This document shows, one piece after another, positions 8,034-16,290 of a stretch of 64,000 bases of DNA. Source of the stretch: CAZHCA01 sp964530825. GTDB lineage: Bacteria > Bacteroidota > Bacteroidia > Chitinophagales > Saprospiraceae. Position numbers and translations under genes: made by a program. The notes below the pieces were generated by a model, which worked only from the letters and a program-made list of their open reading frames with translations, was not told the DNA's origin and did not search any database. The stretch is taken from assembly GCA_964530825.1 (NCBI GenBank), contig CAZHCA010000002.1, forward strand, positions 124,001-188,000. The letters run 5' to 3'. Position 1 is the stretch's first letter. Every line of letters begins with the position of its first letter.

Positions 8034-10385
8034 ATGAAAAAAGAATTACCCGCCCTAATCTTGTTCTGCTGCCTGGCATGGACCTTCCGGCTGGGCGCGC
8101 AGGAAATTACGATTAGCGGAACCCTGACCGAAGAAGAAACGGGAGAAACATTGATTGGAGCAACCGTCAATGTCCCCGAACTGTCGGTAGGCGCCACTAC
8201 CAACGCCTATGGCTTTTACTCTTTAAACCTGGAAGAGGGGGACTCGGTCGAGGTCGTATTCAGTTACGTAGGCTACCAGCCGCAAATTTTGCGTCTGGCC
8301 CGCAACCAGGACCAGGTAATCAATCTGGAACTGAGTAGCGGTGTAGAGCTCGAGGAAGTAACCGTGACGGCGGGCGGCATCAGGGATCGCTTGCGCGATG
8401 CTGAGATGAGTTTCGAGACCATCACCACGCGCGAAGCACGGCTCGTTCCCGTGCTGCTGGGAGAAAGCGATATTCTCAAAGCAGTGCAGCTCAAACCCGG
8501 AATCCCATCCGGCTCAGAAGGTACCACCGGTATTTTTGTGCGCGGGGGCGGCAATGATCAAAACCTAATTGTCCTCGACGAAGCCACAGTGTACAATGCC
8601 AGTCACCTTTTTGGTTTTTTCAGCACGTTCAATACCGATGCGGTTAAGGATTTGAAGATTTACAAGGGCGGTTTCCCGGCAGAATACGGCGGGCGGCTTT
8701 CCTCGGTTATCGATGTGAAGCTCAACGACGGCAATGTTAAGGAATTCGCCGGTTCGGGAGGGATCGGGCTAATCGCCTCGCGCCTTACGCTCGAGGGGCC
8801 GATTATAAAAGATAAAAGTTCCTTTATCGTCTCGGGACGAAGAACCTACGTCGATATCTTTACCCGTATTATCAACGAAGCTAATGAGAACAACGAAGAC
8901 TTCGAACCCATACCCGACTATTTTTTCTACGATTTGAATACCAAGATAAACTACAAGTTGGGCGAGAATGATCGCCTCTTTTTGAGCGGATACTTTGGGC
9001 GCGACGTCTTCGGGTTCGACGGCGATTTTTTCGAATTCGACTTTGATTGGGGTAATGCTACGGGTACCGCCCGCTGGAATCACATCTTCAGTCCGCGGCT
9101 TTTTGCCAATACTACCCTTACCTATTCGAACTATCAGTATAATATCAACAACGAAGTAACCGGCTTTTCCTTTAACCTGAGCTCCAACATTGAAGACTTC
9201 AGTTTGAAGTCAGATTACTACTACTCCTTAAATAACCAACACGATATCCGGTTCGGCGGTCAGGGAATATATCACCAATTTACAGTGGGTCGCCTGCGGG
9301 CCGACAGCGAAGACGGGGTTGTTTCGTTTCGCGCCGGGCAGAATTTTAGTGGTTGGGAATACGGTTTTTATGTCTCGGATGAATATTCGCCTATCGACCG
9401 CCTTACTATGAATATTGGCTTACGCCTGAGCGGTTTTAATGGCGAAGGAGGGAATTATGTCAACCTTGAGCCTCGCTTTGCAGTCAACTACGAACTAACC
9501 CCCCGGCTTTCTGCCAAAGCCAGTTACGCACGCATGAATCAATACCTGCATCTGATTGCAAGTGCGGGCGCTACTCTACCCACTGATGTCTGGTATCCCT
9601 CTACCGACCGGGTGAAGCCTCAGGTTTCGGATCAAGTTGCCACGGGTTTATCCTACTTGCTGGGCGAGGGCCTTCTGCTTAACTGGGAGGTCTATTACAA
9701 GCGGCTGGACAACCAACTGGAGTTCGTCGACGGGGCCGAACTGTTTGGTAACGACGAACTGGAGAACGAATTCGCCATAGGCGAAGGTGAAGCGTACGGT
9801 ATGGAGATTGGGATCGAAAAACAAACCGGACGACTGACGGGCTGGATTGGTTACACCCTTGCCCGAGTCGTGCGTCGCGATTTCGCTCCACTCGATCCGT
9901 CGGCCAGTTTTGCTCAGACCGGTCAGTTTTCGCCAATTTACGATCGCCGGCACGATCTGTCCATCGTGGCTTTCTACGAATTAAGCGACCGACTCACCGC
10001 TTCGGCTACCTTCGTATACGGATCTGGCGATTTGCGGTGGCTGCCTACTGGGCGTTTTGCCTTCCAGGATACACCGGGCACCGAGTCGGAATCTGTTACC
10101 CCGATCTACGGCGACCGCAACAACTTCCGGCTTCCCGATTTTCATCGCCTCGATTTGGGCCTCATCTGGGAATTGAAAGCCAAAAAGCTTAAGGAAAGCA
10201 ACCTGACCATCAACATTGTCAACGCCTACGACCGGCGCAATGCGTTCTTCATCTACCTGGAACCTACTTTCCGAGAGGTAATGGATGAAGACGGTGCCAC
10301 CTTTGAAATACCCGAAAGTATCGATGCCCGCCAGGTATCGCTGTTTCCGATCCTGCCCTCGGTCACGTGGAATTTTAAATTTTAA
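8034..10385 (+). CDS. TonB-dependent receptor with N-terminal carboxypeptidase-like domain
   Basis: Outer-membrane transporter driven by TonB/ExbBD. The 783 residues comprise a signal peptide (about 1-22, ending LGAQ), a CarboxypepD_reg-like beta domain (about 25-105, with GETLIGATV, TNAYGFYSL and SYVGYQ), a plug domain (about 120-230, with GIFVRGGGNDQNLIVLDEA and GGFPAEYGGRLSSV), and a beta-barrel that ends in the aromatic residue of SVTWNFKF. The substrate is unknown. A DUF4249 lipoprotein starts 11 bases after the stop, a pairing common in Bacteroidota that suggests a receptor plus surface-lipoprotein uptake unit. There is no SusD homologue, so polysaccharide uptake is less likely. Confidence 0.93.
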   Translation: MKKELPALILFCCLAWTFRLGAQEITISGTLTEEETGETLIGATVNVPELSVGATTNAYGFYSLNLEEGDSVEVVFSYVGYQPQILRLARNQDQVINLELSSGVELEEVTVTAGGIRDRLRDAEMSFETITTREARLVPVLLGESDILKAVQLKPGIPSGSEGTTGIFVRGGGNDQNLIVLDEATVYNASHLFGFFSTFNTDAVKDLKIYKGGFPAEYGGRLSSVIDVKLNDGNVKEFAGSGGIGLIASRLTLEGPIIKDKSSFIVSGRRTYVDIFTRIINEANENNEDFEPIPDYFFYDLNTKINYKLGENDRLFLSGYFGRDVFGFDGDFFEFDFDWGNATGTARWNHIFSPRLFANTTLTYSNYQYNINNEVTGFSFNLSSNIEDFSLKSDYYYSLNNQHDIRFGGQGIYHQFTVGRLRADSEDGVVSFRAGQNFSGWEYGFYVSDEYSPIDRLTMNIGLRLSGFNGEGGNYVNLEPRFAVNYELTPRLSAKASYARMNQYLHLIASAGATLPTDVWYPSTDRVKPQVSDQVATGLSYLLGEGLLLNWEVYYKRLDNQLEFVDGAELFGNDELENEFAIGEGEAYGMEIGIEKQTGRLTGWIGYTLARVVRRDFAPLDPSASFAQTGQFSPIYDRRHDLSIVAFYELSDRLTASATFVYGSGDLRWLPTGRFAFQDTPGTESESVTPIYGDRNNFRLPDFHRLDLGLIWELKAKKLKESNLTINIVNAYDRRNAFFIYLEPTFREVMDEDGATFEIPESIDARQVSLFPILPSVTWNFKF

Positions 10386-10396
10386 TCCTCTGCCCC

Positions 10397-11269
10397 ATGA
10401 AAAAGAGAAAATCACTGCCCGCACTGCGCTTCTTACCCACGGCTTTGGTTGTGCTGCTGATTACAGGCGCATGTAATCTGGAACAAGATATCCAGATTGA
10501 ACTGCCGCCTTACGAAAGCCAAATCGTAGTGGAATGTTATCTGGAGCCCGGTGAGCCCTACCGGATGCTTCTGAGTCGGTCATCCTCCTTTTTTGCGCCC
10601 CTGGAGATGACTAACGAAGAATTTTTCGAAAACCTATTGGTCGACAGCGCCACGGCTGTAATTCGATACCAGGGGCAGGTTATTAAGTTGGAAAACCGGC
10701 TGCAATTCGATCCGGAGGCCGGAAAATTGTATAACTATGTCGGGAACCAAATCGTTCCGGACGACACCGTTTCCACTTTTGAACTTTTGATTACCACGGC
10801 AGATGGCGAAGTGATCCGTTCCAAAACGACTATCCTGCCGGTCATTCCCATTGATAGTCTAGTTGTGGAATTCGACGATACCGATTCGGCAAGGGTGCTG
10901 ACCTATTTTACTGATCCTGACCAAGACGCAGTCAATAATGTAAGGCGGTTGCTGCAAGCTTATGAAGAGGGCGACCTGGAGACCCTTCAGGATTTTGTCT
11001 CCGACGACCGGTTTGTCGACTCCGTTGTCGTTTTTGGTACGGCGTACGAATTTGCCCCGGGTGACACCGTGATTAATACCCTGTACCATATCAAGGATGA
11101 CTACTTCAATTACCTCCAATCGGTCTTTTTGGCGATCGACTCGAATGGCAATCCGTTCGGTCAGCCCAGTCCCGTAATTTCGAACGTAGAAAGCGAGGGG
11201 AATATCGCCATCGGCATCTTTGCCGGTCTGACCTATGATCGTAGAACGCTCATTATTGAGTCACCTTAA
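10397..11269 (+). CDS. DUF4249 family lipoprotein
   Basis: A 290-residue lipoprotein. The N terminus is basic (MKKRKS), then hydrophobic, with a lipobox-type LITGAC cleavage site near residue 26. The following segment, IVVECYLEPGEPYRMLLSRS, is typical of DUF4249, as is a run of beta-strands. It is co-transcribed with the TonB receptor just upstream and is probably its cell-surface partner. The ligand is not predictable. It converges with the metallo-hydrolase gene, 16 bases away. Confidence 0.85.
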   Translation: MKKRKSLPALRFLPTALVVLLITGACNLEQDIQIELPPYESQIVVECYLEPGEPYRMLLSRSSSFFAPLEMTNEEFFENLLVDSATAVIRYQGQVIKLENRLQFDPEAGKLYNYVGNQIVPDDTVSTFELLITTADGEVIRSKTTILPVIPIDSLVVEFDDTDSARVLTYFTDPDQDAVNNVRRLLQAYEEGDLETLQDFVSDDRFVDSVVVFGTAYEFAPGDTVINTLYHIKDDYFNYLQSVFLAIDSNGNPFGQPSPVISNVESEGNIAIGIFAGLTYDRRTLIIESP

Positions 11270-11285
11270 CCGATCGGTAGCGTTG

Positions 11286-12692
11286 TTATAGGATCACTTC
11301 CTCTTCCAGTTTAGGTATCTGGACCTGGTCGAACCCGTAGGTATTCATCACTTTCTGCAGTTGCTCCTGGCGATCAATTTCTCCGTGTACCAGAAAAATG
11401 GTTTTGACCCGACCGCGTTGGTTACGCACGAACTCCAGAATTTCTAACTGATCAGCGTGGGCCGAAAAGGAGTCCATAACCTCAATCTTAGCGTGGACGA
11501 TTTTTTCCTGCCCGAAAAGTCGGATCTCTTTTGCGCCGTTGCGCAACAGGCCACAGGGCGAGTGTGGAGTGCAGTACCCGACGATAAGAATGGTATTATT
11601 TTTTTGATCGATGTTGTTGAAAACGTGGTGCTTGATCCGTCCTGCCGTGATCATGCCCGAAGCGCTGATGATGATCGAGGGTTCTTCATCGGTATTGAGT
11701 GCTTTTGACCCTTCCACATCGTGGATGTAAGTGAGGCGATTGAAACCAAAAGGATTTTCATCAATAAACAAGTATTCCGTAAGGTCATCATCGTAACACT
11801 CGGGGTGAGCACCGTAAATGGTGGTTGCATTTACGGCCAGGGGGCTGTCTACATAGACCGGAATACGGGGTAGCAGGCCTTCGGTCTCCATCCGGTCGAG
11901 CATGTAAACGATTTCCTGGGTCCGGCCCACACTGAAGGCCGGGATGATAAGTTTGCCTTTCTTCTCGACGCACGTTTCTTTGATGATACGCAAAAGCCGG
12001 TCGTACTCTTCGGGGGCAGACTCGTGTTTTTTATCACCATAGGTAGATTCACAGATCAGGTAGTCGACTTCGGGCATGGGTTGCGGGTCGCGCAAGATAG
12101 GGCGAAGGGGCCGCCCAATATCGCCGGAAAAGCCCAGGTGAATGGTGCGGTCGTTATCGTAAATCCGCAGGGTAACACTTGCGCTGCCCAGGATATGGCC
12201 GGCATCGCGAAACATCACTTCCACCTGGTCGGCGATCCGGTACCAGCGGTTGTAGGCGTGACCGCTGAACAGGTTCATGGTTTCTTTGACATTTTTGCGC
12301 GTGTATAGGGGCTCGCGTAAGGCGATATCTTTTTCCTTTCGATCCAGCTGCTTGCGGTTGTAGTATTCGGCATCTCGCTCCTGAATATGGGCGCTATCTA
12401 GCAGCATGATCCCGCACAGACTACGGGTAGCATGAGTACAATGAATATGACCATTAAACCCGTCTTTTACCAGCTTGGGCAGTCGCCCGCTGTGATCGAT
12501 GTGGGCATGGGAGAGTACTACGCAATCGATCTTGGCGGGATCGAAATACCAAGAGGTATTGAAACTTTCGAGCGCATCCTCAGTACCTTGATAAAGGCCG
12601 CAGTCCAGGAGAATCTGATATCCGCTGTTCAGGGTGACCAGGTGGGCGCTTCCGGTGACTTCGCGGGCTGCACCGCAAAACTTAATTTTCAT
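11286..12692 (-). CDS. MBL-fold beta-CASP RNA-processing hydrolase (Cft2/YSH1-like)
   Basis: Cytoplasmic metallo-beta-lactamase-fold protein of the CPSF/beta-CASP nuclease type. Motif 2 is SHAHIDHSGRLP at about residue 60, and later metal ligands are in the DAGHILGSAS and FSGDIGRP segments. The beta-CASP insert has STYGDKKHE, and the C-terminal RMMBL region has SFSAHADQ and VHGE. Length (468) matches the bacterial RNA exonuclease branch. The actual substrate is inferred to be RNA from the family only. It stands alone on the minus strand, convergent with DUF4249. Confidence 0.88.
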   Translation of the reverse strand: MKIKFCGAAREVTGSAHLVTLNSGYQILLDCGLYQGTEDALESFNTSWYFDPAKIDCVVLSHAHIDHSGRLPKLVKDGFNGHIHCTHATRSLCGIMLLDSAHIQERDAEYYNRKQLDRKEKDIALREPLYTRKNVKETMNLFSGHAYNRWYRIADQVEVMFRDAGHILGSASVTLRIYDNDRTIHLGFSGDIGRPLRPILRDPQPMPEVDYLICESTYGDKKHESAPEEYDRLLRIIKETCVEKKGKLIIPAFSVGRTQEIVYMLDRMETEGLLPRIPVYVDSPLAVNATTIYGAHPECYDDDLTEYLFIDENPFGFNRLTYIHDVEGSKALNTDEEPSIIISASGMITAGRIKHHVFNNIDQKNNTILIVGYCTPHSPCGLLRNGAKEIRLFGQEKIVHAKIEVMDSFSAHADQLEILEFVRNQRGRVKTIFLVHGEIDRQEQLQKVMNTYGFDQVQIPKLEEEVIL

Positions 12693-12754
12693 AGATAGAA
12701 GGTTGGGGCGTGGGTTCGCCGTGCAAAAAATAGTATTTACGCAGTGAAAGTAAG

Positions 12755-12790
12755 AAAAAAGCCCTTTTCCGGCACAGGCCGGAAAAGGGC
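12755..12790 (-). terminator. Rho-independent terminator of the ECF sigma operon
   Basis: A perfect 13-bp inverted repeat, GCCCTTTTCCGGC (12761-12773) and its complement (12778-12790), with a 4-base loop. Read on the minus strand it is followed by a T run (12755-12760), so it ends transcripts coming from the operon at 12839-15133. Confidence 0.85.
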
Positions 12791-12838
12791 GATTAAAACC
12801 GGGAAAAAGGAGGTGGTTGTCAGGTGATTTCCCCCGGT

Positions 12839-13945
12839 CTAGTCCTCATAAATTTTGCAACCGCCATAGGACAGCGAAACGCGGATGGTATTGTCGGTAT
12901 TGTCGTTGCCTTTATATCCCTTTATTTCGTGCGAAGTGCTGGTTTTCTTTTCGTATTCTACTTCCAGGGAAGCGGGATACTTGATGCCGGCATACCGGGC
13001 AGCAGCCTCCAGGCGATAGTCTGCCTGCCGGTCTACCGCAAAACGGATATCGGTATAGCGGGAAATCACTTCGATGGCCTGAAAGCTCCGGTCAAGGGAT
13101 GACTCCAGGTGGCCGTAGCTCAGATCTACATCGAGGTTCTCACCTACCTCGCCAATGTCGATGTTGGTATACTTTGAGTTGATGGAAACATTGGCGGCCT
13201 CTTGAATTTTAAAGTTGTCGTACGCGCCGCTGTTGCGAAAATCGCGCATGGTGCCGATTTGATAGTTATCGTATTTACTGTCGGCGGTGACATCGCGTAC
13301 CTCGTCCAGCATAACCTGGGTGTACTTACTTTCAATATTTAGGTCGCGCCCTTCTTCCAAAGTGAATTGGCTATTCTTAACATCAACTGCCAAGTCTTGC
13401 GCCAGGGCAATGATTCCATTACCGTAACCCAGGTCAACAACAGATTCCGGACCTACCTTATTCACCTTGAAATTGGCATATTTCACCTCCATCTTAACCT
13501 GGCCGTTGATGTCGGCAATATAAACATCGCCGTATTTGTGGCTAAGGTTTAGATTATTGCTGGCTGGCATGTAGACCTCGTAGTTGATTGAGAATTCGAT
13601 ATTATTACCCCAGTTAGAGCCCATATTCAAGTCGGTAGTCGCTGAAACATAATCCTTGCTGTTGGAAAATCCGATGTCGACCCGATCAAAAACCCGCTGT
13701 GCAGCCGATTCGTTTCGCGCTTCTACGACGACTGTGACACCGATCTTCACGCGATCGTTATTCCAGTTTTTGACATCGATCTTTCCGTATTTATTGCTCA
13801 AGTTGACAGTACCGTTTGCGGAGATGGGAAATTCTCGCTTGATCACTTTGGTAAATTCGCGTATGTCTTTATCGAAGGCTTGCGCAGTGACGGTTAGACC
13901 GGTGAGGAGCAGTAACCAGAGTGCTTGCTTAAAGAATGGTTGCAT
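12839..13945 (-). CDS. Exported beta-solenoid protein, DUF4097/adhesin-like repeats
   Basis: A 368-residue protein with a signal peptide (about 1-23, ending AQA) and many short repeats, each about 20-25 residues with a K/S-Y or Y-G core: KYGKIDVKNW, KYGDVYIADI, KYANFKVNKV, KYTQVMLDEV, KYDNYQIGTM, AYDNFKIQEA, KYTNIDIGEV, RYTDIRFAVD. This is the pattern of a right-handed parallel beta-helix, as in DUF4097-type putative adhesins. The start overlaps the end of the upstream anti-sigma-like gene by 17 bases, so it is the last gene of a sigma/anti-sigma operon and probably acts in the same envelope-stress circuit. Confidence 0.75.
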   Translation of the reverse strand: MQPFFKQALWLLLLTGLTVTAQAFDKDIREFTKVIKREFPISANGTVNLSNKYGKIDVKNWNNDRVKIGVTVVVEARNESAAQRVFDRVDIGFSNSKDYVSATTDLNMGSNWGNNIEFSINYEVYMPASNNLNLSHKYGDVYIADINGQVKMEVKYANFKVNKVGPESVVDLGYGNGIIALAQDLAVDVKNSQFTLEEGRDLNIESKYTQVMLDEVRDVTADSKYDNYQIGTMRDFRNSGAYDNFKIQEAANVSINSKYTNIDIGEVGENLDVDLSYGHLESSLDRSFQAIEVISRYTDIRFAVDRQADYRLEAAARYAGIKYPASLEVEYEKKTSTSHEIKGYKGNDNTDNTIRVSLSYGGCKIYED

Positions 13946-14474
13946 TACGTTCCAAATTTTGTGGTGTAGGTTGCTGGAGTTCGAGTCGCTCTAGTACACG
14001 CTCCAGGATAGCGATTTTTGTTTGGTAAGTTTTTATCAGGTTAGCGACGATTTGCGCTTCCTGCCCCTTGGGTGCCTCGGCAAGTTCGGCCTTCAGTTCC
14101 GCCATGGTGGCATCCAGTTGTTCCAGGTCATAGAGTACACTTTCGCCGGGTTCGTAATTAGCTAACTGCTGAATTTTGGTATCAATCTGTTGATTGTAGT
14201 ATTGTTCCATTTCCAGAAATTCGGGGGCCACCTCTTTCAAAATGGCGGTAGCTGAGGGCTGCGAAGTGGTTGGAATTCGCGTGCCGATAATTGCCCCTAC
14301 CGTAAGCAGCAGCGCAATGGCCGCGGCAATTTGAGCATAGTGCCACAGCGCACGTCGTCGGGAACGGCGATTGACTCGTAGGTCAATCTCGGCCCAGACT
14401 TTCAGGCTTGGCAGCTCGCTGTCGAAAGCCTCCCGGTGGTCGCTAATGAACTGTTCCAGTTGGTCCCTTTTCAT
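13929..14474 (-). CDS. Anti-sigma-factor-like single-pass membrane protein
   Basis: A 181-residue protein with a soluble N-terminal part (1-42), an arginine-rich stretch (NRRSRRRALWHY), one membrane segment (about 48-66) and a long charged coiled-coil C-terminal part (about 85-170). Its ATG overlaps the stop of the ECF sigma gene by 4 bases (ATGA), so the two are translationally coupled. Position and topology are those of an anti-sigma factor with a cytoplasmic N terminus and a periplasmic sensor. I do not see a zinc-binding HxxxCxxC motif, so the role is inferred from context. Confidence 0.6.
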   Translation of the reverse strand: MKRDQLEQFISDHREAFDSELPSLKVWAEIDLRVNRRSRRRALWHYAQIAAAIALLLTVGAIIGTRIPTTSQPSATAILKEVAPEFLEMEQYYNQQIDTKIQQLANYEPGESVLYDLEQLDATMAELKAELAEAPKGQEAQIVANLIKTYQTKIAILERVLERLELQQPTPQNLERNATIL

Positions 14475-15133
14475 AGCTGTTGATTTGACAATTTTTCTTG
14501 CGAGAGCAAAATTTCCTTCAATTTACGTTTAGCTCGGCTGTACTGTGATTTCGAGGTGGCTTCCGAGATGTCCAGAATATTACTGATCTCCCGGTGGTCA
14601 TACCCTTCGAACATGTATAGAGAAAATACCACGCGATAGCCATCGGGCAAATGATGCATAGCGTTCTTAATAGTATCGACGGTCAAGGCGACGGAAGGTT
14701 CGTGATTGGTTGCCGGTTCGGGCGTCTTGAACATGCGGTCCTCCAATTCTTCGAATCGCATCTTATTGCGCTTGAGATAGTTTATGCAATTATTAATAAC
14801 AATACGCTTAATCCAGGCTCCTACCGACGACTGAAAGCGGAAGGAGTCTAACTTGGTGAAAACATCCACGAAACTGTTCTGCAGGATATCCTCGGCGTCC
14901 ATTTCATCCTTGAGCATGCGCAGACACACATTATACATGGCTTTAGAATAAAGCCGGTACAGCTCAAACTGGGCTTGACGATCGCCTCGCTGACATTGCT
15001 CTACGATGTCTCGGTGTGTGTTGGCGTAATCCAAAGGGATGATTTTACTGCTCTCAGGGTGTTTCGGTCGCTCTGTTGGACGAGCCGCAGACAACCGTGG
15101 TTTTCGATGTACGACAGCCTTAGGTTGTTGCAT
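14471..15133 (-). CDS. ECF RNA polymerase sigma factor
   Basis: Alternative sigma factor of the extracytoplasmic-function group. Region 2 is at about residues 40-110, with LYSKAMYNVCLRML, DAEDILQNSFVDVF and GAWIKRIVINNCIN. Region 4 is at about 150-210, with the helix-turn-helix DHREISNILDISEATSKSQYSRAKRKL. An N-terminal extension of about 35 residues, rich in basic residues and proline, precedes region 2; a TTG codon at residue 34 (before DYANTH) is an alternative start. It leads the operon with the anti-sigma-like and beta-solenoid genes. Targets are unknown; autoregulation is likely but not shown. Confidence 0.92.
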   Translation of the reverse strand: MQQPKAVVHRKPRLSAARPTERPKHPESSKIIPLDYANTHRDIVEQCQRGDRQAQFELYRLYSKAMYNVCLRMLKDEMDAEDILQNSFVDVFTKLDSFRFQSSVGAWIKRIVINNCINYLKRNKMRFEELEDRMFKTPEPATNHEPSVALTVDTIKNAMHHLPDGYRVVFSLYMFEGYDHREISNILDISEATSKSQYSRAKRKLKEILLSQEKLSNQQL

Positions 15134-15198
15134 AATTAATCATCATTCACCTACAAAGACAAGGCGTTGATGTGGGGGTTGCACTCCGGCTGAAAAAA

Positions 15199-16218
15199 TT
15201 ACTGGACCGTTGACGCGGGTAGTTGTTCCAGGGCCCGTTGCGCATCCTCGTAGTCGGGTGCAAAGGTGAGGGCCTGCTCATAGTCCCTGCGCGCCTGGGA
15301 AATGTCACCCATAAGCTCTGCCGCCACGCCCCGGAAATAGTAAGCCCGGATGAACAAGGGTGAAACTTCAATGGCATTATCAAATGCTTTATAAGCTTTG
15401 GGAACAGAGTCCATATCCAGGTAGAGTAGTCCGATATTGAAATACGCGTCTTCGTACTGCGGATCGATGCGATTGATCTCGCGAAAGACCCGTATTGCTC
15501 CCTCTAAATTATCCATTGCCTGCAAGTAGTAAGCCTTTGCATGGTAGGGTTCGGGTCGGTCGGGCGCAACGCGAATACCGTTGTCGAAATAGCGCTCGGC
15601 AATAGGGTCGCCCAAACCAGCATACAGTTGGCCGAGGTTAATCCAGGCATCGACAATGTCAGGGTCATTGTCTACAGCTTTTTGAAAGCTATTGATGGCC
15701 CGTACGGTATCGCCCATTTCTTTGAAGTTCATGCCGAACATGAAGTATGCCTCAGCATTTTGCGGGTCCAGCTGAAGGATGCGGTCAATCGTTCGCATCG
15801 AAGGTTCGTTCTGCCGCAAAATGAGTTGAAACTCCGAAAGCTTCAGCAGGCTGGGAATATGCTCCGGATGGTAGCGAACGACTTTTTTCATCGTAGCTAG
15901 CGCATCGCGGGAGCGGAAGTAGTCCAGGTACACATCGGCCTGCAGATGCAGGTAGTCGATGTTCGTTGAGTCCATGGCCAACGCCCGCCCGAGATCGTTC
16001 AATGCCTCGTCGTATCCTTCATTTTGGTAATAGAGTGCGGCGCGCTGATAATAGAGGTCGGGTTCCTGCGGACTTTCCTGAATTGCTGTAGTGAGCTGCT
16101 GAATTTCAGGGAGCTGGGTAGTTACGCCCGTTTGCGGGTTCTGTTCCGGGCCTTCCCCCTGGCAAGCGTTGAACAATGTGGCTAAGATTAGCCAAAAAAT
16201 AATGCGACCGGTATTCAT
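15199..16218 (-). CDS. TPR-repeat lipoprotein
   Basis: A lipoprotein with a lipobox near residue 19 (LATLFNAC) followed by a Gly/Glu/Pro-rich linker and then seven or so TPR units through the whole protein (examples: AINSFQKAVDNDPDIVDAWI and YKAFDNAIEVSPLFIRAYYF). Lengths are regular at 34 residues. The ATG at 16218 is preferred to the one at 16254 because it places the basic and hydrophobic segments as a normal signal peptide. Probably a periplasmic or outer-membrane scaffold. It is divergent from the T9SS cargo gene at 16291, with only 72 bases between. Confidence 0.82.
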   Translation of the reverse strand: MNTGRIIFWLILATLFNACQGEGPEQNPQTGVTTQLPEIQQLTTAIQESPQEPDLYYQRAALYYQNEGYDEALNDLGRALAMDSTNIDYLHLQADVYLDYFRSRDALATMKKVVRYHPEHIPSLLKLSEFQLILRQNEPSMRTIDRILQLDPQNAEAYFMFGMNFKEMGDTVRAINSFQKAVDNDPDIVDAWINLGQLYAGLGDPIAERYFDNGIRVAPDRPEPYHAKAYYLQAMDNLEGAIRVFREINRIDPQYEDAYFNIGLLYLDMDSVPKAYKAFDNAIEVSPLFIRAYYFRGVAAELMGDISQARRDYEQALTFAPDYEDAQRALEQLPASTVQ

Positions 16219-16290
16219 ATTGTTTGAATGGTTCGTTATGTTTAAAATGAACAAGTCGAATGTTGTTTATTCGTAAAAAGACAACCTTCC

